From Treponema sp. (GTDB taxonomy: Bacteria; Spirochaetota; Spirochaetia; Treponematales; Breznakiellaceae): 15,986 bases of DNA. Below are positions 6,155 to 13,577 of this stretch, in pieces. The notes below the pieces were generated by a model that was not told where the DNA came from, did no database searches, and saw only the letters and a list, made by a program, of their open reading frames with translations. Each line of letters begins with the position of its first letter. The first letter of the stretch is position 1. Where the stretch lies: positions 1 through 15,986 of the forward strand of contig JAIRTS010000205.1 of NCBI GenBank assembly GCA_031254795.1. The letters are read 5' to 3'. The position numbers were made by a program, and so were the translations under genes.

Positions 6155-7682
6155 AAAAAATCTTAATCACGCCCGGCAACACGGCGATACGCTTGCCTAA
6201 CGTGGCGCCGGCAAGCAACTCCACAATGGCGCGGACGCCCTTGTAGGTTTTTTCCGAATAGGGCTGCCACCACAGGTTGCGCTTCACAAACGGCAACGCG
6301 TCGTCAACAATGACCTGCGCCTTGAGCATCTCGCGGAAGCCCATTTCCGCGTGGGTGCGCCCAAACCCGGAATCCCCAAAGCCGCCCCACGGAGTCTCGG
6401 CAAGTCCGTGGGACATCAGGTGATCGTTTATCATCACGGCGCCCGCGTTAACGCGCGCGGCGATTTTCCTCGCAAGCCTTTGGTCGCGCGACCACACCGA
6501 ACCGGCAAGCCCATACGGCGACGCATTCGCCAAGCTGACCGCTTCCTCGTCGCCGTTGACCGGAACAACCGCAATGACAGGACCAAAAACTTCCTCTTTC
6601 ATAATGGGCATATCGCTTCGCGCATTGACCAGTACAATCGCGGGCGCAAGGAGGCGGTCGTCGTCAAGATCGCCCTCGCTTTTCGCGGCGATAATCGCGC
6701 CCATTTTCAGACAGGCGGAGACCTGTTGGGCGACCGTCCGCTTTTGTTTGAGGTTGAACATGGGTCCAATGTCATAATCCATGCCGTTGTTTTCACATCC
6801 GGCTTCCGCCCTGTTGTCGCCAGTCCGGCTGTCTTCGGGCAACCGGCGGCAGATGCGGAGTTTTTCCGTCGCCGAAGAGAGTTTTTTCAGGAACTGTTCA
6901 TAGACAGCGGCATGGACGAACACCCGCTGAACGCCGCCGCAGGACTGCCCCGCGTTGGAAAATCCCGCCCACACAATGCCGTTGACGGCCTTTTCCATAT
7001 CGGCGTCCGCCCGGACAATAGCCGCGTCCGCGCCGCCAAGTTCCAGCACAAGCGGCAGAAGGCGCGGAGCGGCCAAAGCCATGAGCTCGCGCCCAACCGC
7101 AGTGGAACCGGTAAAAAAAAGTTTGTCAACGCCGCCCTGAATGAAGGCCGGCCCCGCTTCTTTTCCGGGCATTTCAACATAAGCGAAAAGTCCGGAAGGC
7201 AGCCCGGCGGCGGCGAAGACAGCCGCGAGTCCGCGCCCCACATTCAGAACGCCGGAAGCGACCTTGAGGATCACGGCGTTGCCGGCAAGCAACGCCATAA
7301 CCACCTCGGAAAACGGTATGGCAAAGGGGTAATTCCACGGTGAAATGACGCCGATCATGCCGTAGGGCTTGTACGTCATCCGGCTTCTCTTGTTGAACAT
7401 GAGGAGGCTGCCTCCGCGAATCCGTTCGTCCCTACAGAGACGTTCGCCCTGTTTTGTATAATAGGAAAGCGCCATTACAGCGGGCAACACTTCGGCGGCC
7501 AACGCGTCCAGCTTTACCTTGCCGTTGTCCTTATGAATGGTCTCCGTCACTTCATCAATATGCGATCCCAGAAATCGCGCGGCTTTTTTGAGGCGCCCGC
7601 ATCGCTCCTTGTAGGGAAGCGCGGCCCACTTCGCCTGAACACGCCTGCCGCGCGCGATAATCTCCGCGATTTCTTTTTTCAC
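6132..7682 (-). CDS. Aldehyde dehydrogenase family protein
   Basis: A 516-residue NAD(P)-dependent oxidoreductase of the aldehyde dehydrogenase superfamily. The active site looks complete: ISPWNYPF with N117, the cofactor loop FTGSTAVGRE (190-199), the general base E214 in LELGG, the nucleophile C248 in NAGQSC, EEVFGPV (363-369) and PWGGFGDSGFGR (431-442). K140 is followed by VAS rather than the common PxE, which may affect NAD/NADP choice. Residues about 277-302 are a polar insertion where relatives have a short loop before DIGPM. The last 50 residues (NLWWQPYS onward, hydrophobic tail) exceed the usual end and might touch membrane. The start is a GTG directly after the TGA of the upstream gene, so the two are coupled. 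The substrate cannot be assigned. Confidence 0.94.
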   Translation of the reverse strand: MKKEIAEIIARGRRVQAKWAALPYKERCGRLKKAARFLGSHIDEVTETIHKDNGKVKLDALAAEVLPAVMALSYYTKQGERLCRDERIRGGSLLMFNKRSRMTYKPYGMIGVISPWNYPFAIPFSEVVMALLAGNAVILKVASGVLNVGRGLAAVFAAAGLPSGLFAYVEMPGKEAGPAFIQGGVDKLFFTGSTAVGRELMALAAPRLLPLVLELGGADAAIVRADADMEKAVNGIVWAGFSNAGQSCGGVQRVFVHAAVYEQFLKKLSSATEKLRICRRLPEDSRTGDNRAEAGCENNGMDYDIGPMFNLKQKRTVAQQVSACLKMGAIIAAKSEGDLDDDRLLAPAIVLVNARSDMPIMKEEVFGPVIAVVPVNGDEEAVSLANASPYGLAGSVWSRDQRLARKIAARVNAGAVMINDHLMSHGLAETPWGGFGDSGFGRTHAEMGFREMLKAQVIVDDALPFVKRNLWWQPYSEKTYKGVRAIVELLAGATLGKRIAVLPGVIKIFFRYWASN

Positions 7683-8444
7683 TCATTTTCCCTGTATAAC
7701 AGTCTGCGACGCGGGGCGGCCGTCACGGTACACTTGCGAGAGGTTGTTCTGATCGAGATGACGTTCGCCCCGGTAGAAAAAGACGTATTGGTATGTTCCC
7801 GGCGGAAGGCTCATGGTCAGTTCGTAATGTCCCGGGGTTTTTTCTTTCATCTCGTACATAAAGGGATCCCAGTTGTTGAAACTGCCCGCCACATAGATCG
7901 TCTCGCCTGGAAAAGCGTCAAACCTAAACGTCACCGCGCCGGCGGGGGCGTCCTGCAGAGCAAGGGGTCTTGAAACCTTCGGCACGGGCGCAATAGAGCG
8001 GGCTAAACCGGATTCATCAATCCGTTGATTGGGGTTCGAAGGATCCGTAGTCCACAATCCATTGATGATCAACCGGTATTCCACCGCGTCAACTCCTTCA
8101 GGCACTGTGTAGGTGTAAAATAAAATCCCCGAATCCTTGTAGACCACAGGCGGCGCCTGCTTGCCGTCCGATTCAGACTGGGGATTCGGCGTGTCATCGG
8201 GAATCAGGAGTTTTTGGAACCAGTAGATTTTGGAAAAACCCTCATGGGCAAACGCAATACCCACTTTCTTGTAAGTTGAGGGAGCGGTGAACAAAATGCT
8301 GTCATCTATCGCTTCTGGAGCGCCGGACTCCTTCAAATTCACCAGATGGCTTATAAATTGATACGATGTTGTATCAAGAGCGCCAATTGTGCCGATAATA
8401 AGAGGGAGAAGCATTATAAAGATTACTTTTGGTTTTGCTTTCAT
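7683..8444 (-). CDS. Exported protein with two CBM48-like domains
   Basis: A 253-residue protein with an N-terminal hydrophobic signal (about 1-22), no lipobox, and two early-set beta domains like the glycogen-binding CBM48/AMPK-beta fold. The second (about 165-235) is clear: VAGSFNNWDP (185-194), then GTYQYVFFYRGERH (216-229). The first (about 55-140) is more divergent but ends in YRLIINGLWTTDPSNP (123-138), typical of the fold. No catalytic domain is attached, so it is probably a binding or scaffold protein in the periplasm or on the membrane; glycan binding is not assured, as the fold can mediate protein contacts. The ATG at 8444 has only a weak AAAGAA upstream. It is first of a two-gene unit with the aldehyde dehydrogenase and divergent from the collar-protein gene. 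Confidence 0.9.
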   Translation of the reverse strand: MKAKPKVIFIMLLPLIIGTIGALDTTSYQFISHLVNLKESGAPEAIDDSILFTAPSTYKKVGIAFAHEGFSKIYWFQKLLIPDDTPNPQSESDGKQAPPVVYKDSGILFYTYTVPEGVDAVEYRLIINGLWTTDPSNPNQRIDESGLARSIAPVPKVSRPLALQDAPAGAVTFRFDAFPGETIYVAGSFNNWDPFMYEMKEKTPGHYELTMSLPPGTYQYVFFYRGERHLDQNNLSQVYRDGRPASQTVIQGK

Positions 8445-8585
8445 GGTTCTTTACAATTATCGGATAATATTGCAATATATTCAATAAGCCGAAACGTAAA
8501 TTCGGCAAGCCGGGGCGGACTTTGTAAAGATTCCTTCGGCGCCATTTCAGGGAGATGGATTAAGCAATTTCTGTAAGGAAATAAT
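8445..8585. promoter_or_regulatory. Divergent promoter region with a dyad and a hairpin
   Basis: This 141-nt gap must hold the promoters of both divergent genes. ATTATC (8456-8461) and GATAAT (8463-8468) form a 13-nt dyad that could be an operator. The AT-rich stretch to 8482 offers several -10-like hexamers without a clear -35. GCCGAA (8488-8493) and TTCGGC (8501-8506) form a small hairpin in the likely leader of the plus-strand gene. AAGGAA at 8575-8580 is its ribosome binding site. Confidence 0.45.
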
Positions 8586-11500
8586 GTGCCGTCATTAGAG
8601 GATCTCGATAAATTTAGAAGTTTATTTCGTAAAGTAGGAAAAGAATCGGAAGATTTGATGTCAAAAGGCGTTCTCTTTGACGATCTCGATCTGCCTGTTG
8701 ACGACGAGTCATCTTTTCCGCGCGGGAACACATCCCCGCGAGACGAAAATTTCGCGGACGATGACATTATGACGGAGCGGCCTGGCGCCGCGCCGAATTT
8801 TGATTTTGACGATCTGTTTGACGACGCCTTCGCGCCGGCGAAGTCCGGAGAGGACGTTGAAGCCGCGACGGATAATCTTTTCAACTTTGACGATCTGTTT
8901 GATTCTGGCGAATCCAACTCCTCCGCGCCAGTCAATGATTTTCCCCACGCGGACGGCGACGCCGCCCCAGGCGAGAGCGGCTCCCCGCAGGAAGACTCCA
9001 ACCTTGACGACCTGCCGGACTTCAACGACAACGCCGCCCCGCCGCCTATGGACGCTGACTTTCCCCACGCGGATGACAACGACGCCTCAAGCGAAGGCGG
9101 ATCCCCGCAGGAAGACTTCAACCTTGGCGACCTGCCGGATTTCAATGACAACGCCGCCTCAAGCGAGGACGGATCCCCGCAGGAAGGCTTCAACCTTGGC
9201 GACCTGCCGGATTTCAACGACAACACCGTCTCAAGCGAGGACGGATCCCCGCAGGAAGACTTTAACCTTGGCGACCTGCCGGATTTCGACGACAACGCCG
9301 CCTCAAGCGAAGACGGATCCCCGCAGGAAGACTTCAACCTTGGCGATCTGCCGGACTTCAACGACAACGCCACCCCAAACGAAGGCGGATCCCCGCAGGA
9401 AGACTTCAACCTTGGCGACCTGCCGGACTTCAATGACAACGCCGCCCCAAGCGAGGGCGGCTTTTCGCCCGCGAGAGAGACTGCGGATGGGATGGCGTCT
9501 GATTCCCAAGCGACGGATTTCGAGCAACCTGATAGTTTTATACCGGAGGCGCTGAGCTTAGGCGAAGAGGTTGAAGATTTTGAGGTTCCAGGTCTTGACG
9601 ACATTCTGAATAAGAGCGCCGCGCCTCTGTCTGGATTGCCCAAGAGTTCGGATAACATTGAAGAAATCATATTAAGCGAACAGGATTACGAACATCTCAA
9701 AAACGCGCTCGCTTCTTACCCGCTTAACCTGCGCATCGCCTGTGAGGAATTGATAGCCGAAGAAGCGGTGGAGCCGGACCTGATGTCCAAACTCATCGCG
9801 TTGCTGGTAGAAGAGGCGCACGCGCAGGAGGTCGCGGATTTAGCCGGAAAAATACAGGGACGCATTATCAATATTCCGAAGGGGTTTGAAAAGAAAACCG
9901 GCGCTGACCTCGAAGCGGAAAAAAACAGTTTTAAATATATTTTTATCCATAAAGTTTTGCCTGTCGCGGGTTTCACTCTTTTTGGAATACTCGTGGCGCT
10001 GTCAATCGTTTATCTGGTACACCAGTTTATTTATATTCCTCTGCACGCCGAGTCGATCTACAAACAGGGGTACGCTCTTATTGACGATGGAAAATATCCG
10101 GAAGCGAACAAAAAGTTCACAGAAGCGTTCAAATTGCATCCCGTCAAGAAGTGGTTTTATAGATACGCCGAAGCCTTTGTCGAAAAACGCCAGTTCCTGT
10201 TCGCGGAAGAAAAATATGAAACCTTGCTCATGCATTACCCGAAAGAAAAACAGGCGGCGCTGGATTACGCCGCGCTTGAGACGAATCGGTTGCAAAATTA
10301 CGAAAAGGCGGACAGCATCCTCAGAACATACATCCTCAACTACGCGGTTAGCGATAAAGACGCGTTGTTTGCCATTGGAGACAATGCCCTTGCATGGGGT
10401 GAAATCGACCCTTCAAAATACGAGCTCGCGCGTGAAGCCTACGCCCGTTATATAGAGGATCACGGACAGAACGATTCCGTACTTGAGCGCATGTTGAAAT
10501 ACTTTATCCGCGTCGACAACCTCAAAGAAGTGTTGCCCTTGCAACGGTACTTCAGCGACCCGGAAATGGAGGGGAGGCGCAGCATATCAGCGGAAACCTT
10601 TACGGAAATGAGCGGCTATCTCCTTGACAGGCAGTTTGAAGAGACGGACGGCGTTCCCGATGAATACGTGTCGCAGATCACCGACGTACGCGGCATCCTG
10701 CTTAAAGCCGTTGAAAAAGACCCTTCTATTCCCGAAACGCATTACAATCTCTCCCGCTACTACCACTATTTTGGCAATACCCGCGAGGAGCGGATCGCTC
10801 TGGAGCGCGCGCTTCCATTGTTTGACGCGGACGGCGAATCAAGCGTCAAACGTACGAAAATACGCCTTGACGCGGAGCGCAGGTACGCTGAGACCCTTAT
10901 CGCCAACAAAGAATTTTTTGCCGCGGAAGAGCGTCTGCAAAAAGGAATAGAACTCTACGAGGATGCGCTTTTCCATAATTTTATTCAACCGGATCCTCAG
11001 GCGGCGCGGCTGTACGCGAATATGGGCGATCTTGAGTACTTTACCAAAGACGGCGACATGGACATGGCGTTGCGGTACTACGCCCGCGCCGAGCAAAACG
11101 GCTGGTCGCCACCCGAAATGCAGTACCGCATGGGTTCCGCCCATTACCATTTGCAGGAATGGGCGCAGGCGCAGGAGCGGTTCACCGCCGCCGCCGATAT
11201 GACGCCTTACAACAGGCGCATACTCAACGCGCTGGGAAATGTCGCCTATATCCGGGGCGATTATTTTACGGCGCAAGCCTATTACTCGCGGTTGCTCGCT
11301 ATGCTGAACGCCGACAAAAACCGCTTCGCGGTCCTTTCTCCGCAGACACGCCCAGATCATTTTACCTTGGCCGAGCGGCTTATGACGGCCGAAAACAACA
11401 TGGGGGTCACACTGGAAACCCTCACCACCCGCACCGGCGATCCCGAATACAAGAGGCGGGCGCTTGATCACTACATCAATTCCTCTCGCGCGTGGGACAG

Positions 11501-11717
11501 CCTCACCCGCGATCCCCAGACCCTTATAAGAGCCGGCATGACCGACCTTGCCTCGCCTGGAGTAAACCTCGCGTCCCTTAACTCACGGAACGCCTTCAGC
11601 CCGGAGGCCGACTATGAACCCCAGATATACGTTGAGATTGACAAGGATATGCAGGAGCCTTCCCTGTGGGAAACGCTCGCGCCCCAAAATATCCGCATGG
11701 CGGAGGCTTTGAGGTGA
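8586..11717 (+). CDS. flcA: Membrane-anchored TPR protein, probable periplasmic flagellar collar protein FlcA
   Basis: A 1043-residue protein. The GTG start has AAGGAA five nt upstream. Residues 1-350 are acidic and low in complexity: FDDLFD twice, then a 24-residue unit (GSPQEDFNLGDLPDF plus spacer) repeated. A helical part follows (about 357-425), then one TM helix at about 455-482 after a Lys-rich stretch, which predicts cytoplasmic N-terminus and periplasmic C-terminus. From about 488 to 960 there are many TPR-like helix pairs, for example YALIDDGKYPEANKKFTEAF and MGSAHYHLQEWAQAQERFTA. An acidic cytoplasmic part, one TM and a large periplasmic TPR region are what I know of the spirochaetal flagellar collar protein FlcA (BB0326 in Borrelia), needed for collar and stator assembly. 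The gene is certain; the FlcA name rests on architecture and likely taxon, not an alignment. Confidence 0.85.
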   Translation: MPSLEDLDKFRSLFRKVGKESEDLMSKGVLFDDLDLPVDDESSFPRGNTSPRDENFADDDIMTERPGAAPNFDFDDLFDDAFAPAKSGEDVEAATDNLFNFDDLFDSGESNSSAPVNDFPHADGDAAPGESGSPQEDSNLDDLPDFNDNAAPPPMDADFPHADDNDASSEGGSPQEDFNLGDLPDFNDNAASSEDGSPQEGFNLGDLPDFNDNTVSSEDGSPQEDFNLGDLPDFDDNAASSEDGSPQEDFNLGDLPDFNDNATPNEGGSPQEDFNLGDLPDFNDNAAPSEGGFSPARETADGMASDSQATDFEQPDSFIPEALSLGEEVEDFEVPGLDDILNKSAAPLSGLPKSSDNIEEIILSEQDYEHLKNALASYPLNLRIACEELIAEEAVEPDLMSKLIALLVEEAHAQEVADLAGKIQGRIINIPKGFEKKTGADLEAEKNSFKYIFIHKVLPVAGFTLFGILVALSIVYLVHQFIYIPLHAESIYKQGYALIDDGKYPEANKKFTEAFKLHPVKKWFYRYAEAFVEKRQFLFAEEKYETLLMHYPKEKQAALDYAALETNRLQNYEKADSILRTYILNYAVSDKDALFAIGDNALAWGEIDPSKYELAREAYARYIEDHGQNDSVLERMLKYFIRVDNLKEVLPLQRYFSDPEMEGRRSISAETFTEMSGYLLDRQFEETDGVPDEYVSQITDVRGILLKAVEKDPSIPETHYNLSRYYHYFGNTREERIALERALPLFDADGESSVKRTKIRLDAERRYAETLIANKEFFAAEERLQKGIELYEDALFHNFIQPDPQAARLYANMGDLEYFTKDGDMDMALRYYARAEQNGWSPPEMQYRMGSAHYHLQEWAQAQERFTAAADMTPYNRRILNALGNVAYIRGDYFTAQAYYSRLLAMLNADKNRFAVLSPQTRPDHFTLAERLMTAENNMGVTLETLTTRTGDPEYKRRALDHYINSSRAWDSLTRDPQTLIRAGMTDLASPGVNLASLNSRNAFSPEADYEPQIYVEIDKDMQEPSLWETLAPQNIRMAEALR
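8979..9458 (+). repeat. 72-bp tandem coding repeat, five contiguous copies plus one outlier
   Basis: Units of 72 bp (24 codons) begin at 9099, 9171, 9243, 9315 and 9387, each opening with GGATCCCCGCAGGAA and encoding GSPQE[DG]FNLGDLPDF[ND]DN plus six variable residues. A sixth, more divergent copy begins at 8979 and is followed by 48 extra bases. Near-identical nucleotides suggest recent duplication, so copy number may vary between strains. Confidence 0.93.
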
Positions 11718-11928
11718 CTTCGCAGTTGTCGTCCGTCAATTACTTGAAGAATAGCCATAAGCTGAACAACAGCCACGCTTTTTTTAAGCAAGGGCGTTCC
11801 GCTATTGGCTCGCGCCATATATTGGATACAGGAGGCATCCGTCAATTTCATGGGAACATGAAAGATTTCCGCGCCAGGCTAGCAACCGTTGGACTACAGC
11901 ATGGCGCCGGACTGCGCATGAGGTTGAC
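11718..11928. other. Intergenic stretch, no supported gene
   Basis: Between the collar-protein stop and its terminator. An open frame here overlaps the collar gene and stops inside the terminator loop, so I do not call it. TCCGTCAATT occurs at about 11732 and again at about 11839. Nothing else clear. Confidence 0.5.
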
Positions 11929-11965
11929 GCCGGCGGCGTCCTAACCCGCCGCCGGCCTCTTTTCC
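11929..11965 (+). terminator. Rho-independent terminator
   Basis: GCCGGCGGCG (11929-11938) and CGCCGCCGGC (11947-11956) form a perfect 10-bp stem with an 8-nt loop, followed by CTCTTTTCC. The T-rich side is on the plus strand, so it should end transcription from the collar-protein gene 210 nt upstream. It also lies just beyond the hpf stop, but without a T-run for that strand. Confidence 0.75.
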
Positions 11966-11978
11966 AGCGCGGGAAACG

Positions 11979-12269
11979 TCATCTTTTTTCTTTAACTTTT
12001 CCTTTTTCTTTAATTATTTTTTCATCAAGGACATCAAGCATTTTGTCAATGGCGGCATGGAGATCAAAATCTGTTTCTTTTACATGAATCGATAAACCCC
12101 AGCGAAAATTAACCGTAGCTTCGGCTGAAAATTCTTTCTCGTGCGTCATGGTGATGAGCAAATCGATGATCATGTTCTCCGCATTGTGAATACGGGAGAG
12201 CTTTTTTTCAACATACTCTCTGGTGTCGTCTCTCAATGTGAAGTGAACGGCTTTAATTTCTGTATTCAT
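11979..12269 (-). CDS. hpf: Ribosome hibernation promoting factor, short form
   Basis: A 96-residue member of the HPF/RaiA family, which binds the 30S decoding region in stationary or stressed cells and silences or dimerises ribosomes. The sequence shows the family pattern: an N-terminal beta strand (IKAVHFTLRDDTREYVEKKL), a central strand pair (AEATVNFRWGLSIHVKET), then DLHAAIDKMLDVLDEKI and a Lys-rich tail. It lacks the extra C-terminal domain of long HPF, so any dimerisation would follow the short-form route. The ATG at 12269 has GGAGG five nt upstream, and a good promoter lies just beyond. It is transcribed alone, convergent with the collar gene. Confidence 0.93.
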   Translation of the reverse strand: MNTEIKAVHFTLRDDTREYVEKKLSRIHNAENMIIDLLITMTHEKEFSAEATVNFRWGLSIHVKETDFDLHAAIDKMLDVLDEKIIKEKGKVKEKR

Positions 12270-12288
12270 AGATACCTCCAGGAAAAAT

Positions 12289-12317
12289 ATATTAAGCCCT
12301 TACAGGCTGAATCCCAA
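12289..12317 (-). promoter_or_regulatory. Promoter of hpf
   Basis: On the minus strand, -35 TTGGGA (12317-12312), 17-nt spacer and -10 TAATAT (12294-12289), about 20 nt before the ATG, leaving room for the GGAGG site in a short leader. Confidence 0.65.
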
Positions 12318-12546
12318 TAGCGTTGAAATCGCACGGCGCATAACATTCTGGCTGTATGGAGTATCGCTAATCCATATAAACAGGATTCTCCCGCGAAACT
12401 TGTTGTTCACCCTTTATTCTCTCTTACCCTACCTTACTTTACAACTTTACAGTGTGTCAAGCGGTCTTCCAGAAAAAATGGACCTAGCCCTCTCTGGGTG
12501 ACACAGAGATAAACAAAGAATACAACAGAAGAGGAGAAAAAGAAAG
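12318..12546. other. Spacer between hpf promoter and IS remnant
   Basis: No gene seen. Any left end of the IS3 element should lie here, but I could not match a terminal inverted repeat to the right side. AGGAG at about 12532 lies before the orfA start, at rather long spacing. Confidence 0.4.
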
Positions 12547-12843
12547 ATGGGAAAGAAAGACAAAAAACGGCGGGTATGCCCGAAGGAATTCAAAGTCGGG
12601 GCGATGGCGCCGGCGGAGAAGCGTGAAAAGCCGATCCGCCAGGCGGCGACGGACCTGGGCGTCGGCGACAAGCTGTTGTACCGGTGGCGCAGCAAGCCCA
12701 AGTCGCGACAGGGACGGGTTCGCCGCCCTTTCCCGGACATGGACGGCCCCGGTTTGCGGAAGGAAGTCAATGCGCTCATGACGGCGAATGAAATCCCAAA
12801 AATGAATCGGGAGTTTTACGCCGAAGAAGCCGGAGCGAAATGA
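12547..12843 (+). CDS. IS3-family transposase OrfA (helix-turn-helix)
   Basis: A 98-residue OrfA, the DNA-binding half of an IS3 transposase. It has the usual basic start, KEFKVGAM..., a helix-turn-helix around IRQAATDLGVGDKLLYRWRS (about 30-49), and the leucine-zipper-like segment LRKEVNALMTANEIPKMNRE (about 71-90). The length is normal for OrfA and the frame is intact, but its OrfB partner is broken, so it is probably a relic. The stop (TGA) is followed at once by orfB sequence from the middle of that gene, marking an internal deletion. Confidence 0.85.
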   Translation: MGKKDKKRRVCPKEFKVGAMAPAEKREKPIRQAATDLGVGDKLLYRWRSKPKSRQGRVRRPFPDMDGPGLRKEVNALMTANEIPKMNREFYAEEAGAK

Positions 12844-13336
12844 GTGTCGGATATCGCCTGCCCGCGCGTTGCGGGAGGCTGGGTGTATTTGACGATGGTC
12901 ATCGATTTATTCGACCGGAAGATAATCGGGAGGCCTTCTCCGCTGATTTGGAGACGGCGCATACGACTATCCTTGCGGTGAAGACGGCGTTTGCCAACCG
13001 GAAAGCCCGGGAAGGGCTTGTATTCCACTCTGACCGGGGGCGCGTGGCATCGCGCGAAGCCTCTCGGGATCGCCTTGTTGAATTGCGTCCCTCGGTTCGA
13101 CAGAGCGTGAGCCGGAAGGGGAACTACTGAGACAACGCTTGCGCGGAAACTTTTTTCAAAACGCTCAAACGAGAACTGGAAACGGCGGACGCCGGACATG
13201 GCGAGGCGGAGGTCAGGCAATCAGTATTCATGTGTCTTGAGGCGTATTACAACCGGATTCGGCGGACTTTAGTCCGATGCATTCGGCGCTTGACCATGTG
13301 GCGCCTAATGTATTTAACTCAAAGACAGTCGCTTAA
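12844..13336 (+). pseudogene. Broken IS3 OrfB (DDE integrase domain)
   Basis: Remains of the catalytic half. In the frame of orfA it reads SDIACPRVAGGWVYLTMVID then LFDRKIIG (first catalytic Asp in SDI). It shifts frame near 12935 to read LETAHTTILAVKTAFANRK and VFHSDRG (second Asp), then SVSRKGNY with a TGA at 13128-13130 where relatives have Trp or Tyr. The frame goes on with DNACAETFFKTLKRELE (catalytic Glu), then YYNRIRR. A 14-nt insertion near 13267 moves the end, HSALDHVAPNVFNSKTVA, to the third frame, stopping at 13336. The N-terminal part is absent. Clearly nonfunctional. Confidence 0.88.
13263..13276. repeat. Palindrome with TTTAG core inside the transposase remnant
   Basis: CGGACT (13263-13268) and AGTCCG (13271-13276) form a 6-bp stem around TT. 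It lies in the 14-nt segment that interrupts the orfB frame between RIRR and HSALDH. Confidence 0.6.
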
Positions 13337-13353
13337 CGGTGTCTACATAATAT

Positions 13354-13420
13354 GGGCTAAAGTCCACAGGTCGTTTCATTGGAAATTTTAGTTTCCACGC
13401 TAACTTTGAACGTTTAGTTC
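13354..13420. repeat. Three small palindromes with CTAAA/TTTAG cores
   Basis: GGGCT/AGTCC around AA at 13354-13365 (one G-T pair); TGGAAA/TTTCCA at 13380-13397 with loop TTTTAG; GAAC/GTTC at 13408-13420 with loop GTTTA. The arms differ while the core is kept. The rest of the 13337-13511 stretch holds no gene that I can support; CTAAA recurs near 13442 and 13473. Confidence 0.5.
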
Positions 13421-13511
13421 GCCGAACCTACGATACGCCAGCTAAAGGTCCGCGTTGGAACGCCCTCTATGACTAAACCTTTCTTAAAGCTTCTTGCCCA
13501 CTTGAAGCCGC

Positions 13512-13535
13512 TCCAAAACTTCAGTTTTGGAACAG
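13512..13535. repeat. CTTCAG-core palindrome upstream of recJ
   Basis: TCCAAAACT (13512-13520) and AGTTTTGGA (13523-13531) form a perfect 9-bp stem around TC. AGTTTTGGAACAG (13523-13535) is also found at 2254-2266. Confidence 0.75.
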
Positions 13536-13541
13536 TCTCAC

Positions 13542-13570
13542 TTGTGGAAAAATTATTCGTGTGTTAGTAT
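13542..13570 (+). promoter_or_regulatory. Candidate recJ promoter
   Basis: -35-like TTGTGG (13542-13547), 17-nt spacer and -10 TAGTAT (13565-13570) preceded by TGT. The -10 ends 7 nt before the ATG at 13578 and there is no Shine-Dalgarno sequence, so a leaderless or near-leaderless message is likely. Confidence 0.5.
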
Positions 13571-13577
13571 AGATGAA

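Larger units (their letters stand above)
12547..13336 (+). mobile_element. Decayed IS3-family insertion sequence
   Basis: An IS3-type orfA is joined to the second half of orfB, with the first 100 or so codons of orfB missing. The orfB remnant has frameshifts, an in-frame stop and a short insertion. No terminal repeats or target duplication could be defined, so the limits given are those of coding remains. It should not be able to move on its own. Confidence 0.85.

Noticed and set aside
6351..7343. 330-codon open frame on the plus strand
   Set aside because: Lies wholly antisense to the aldehyde dehydrogenase, whose motifs are intact; composition is Arg/His/Gly-rich as in shadow frames.
8979..9458. 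CRISPR-like array of regular repeats
   Set aside because: The units are contiguous 72-bp coding repeats in frame with a large gene, without unique spacers.
8441..9670. 409-codon open frame on the minus strand rich in Ser, Lys and Arg
   Set aside because: It is the antisense of the 72-bp repeat in the collar-protein gene; its length comes from the repeat lacking stops, and it overlaps the divergent promoter.
11666..11944. 92-codon plus-strand frame overlapping the end of the collar-protein gene
   Set aside because: Starts inside the collar gene in another frame and stops inside the loop of the rho-independent terminator.
12447..13350. Complete IS3 element with defined terminal inverted repeats
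   Set aside because: Sequences on the two sides show only loose similarity and I could not define matching TG...CA ends or a target duplication.
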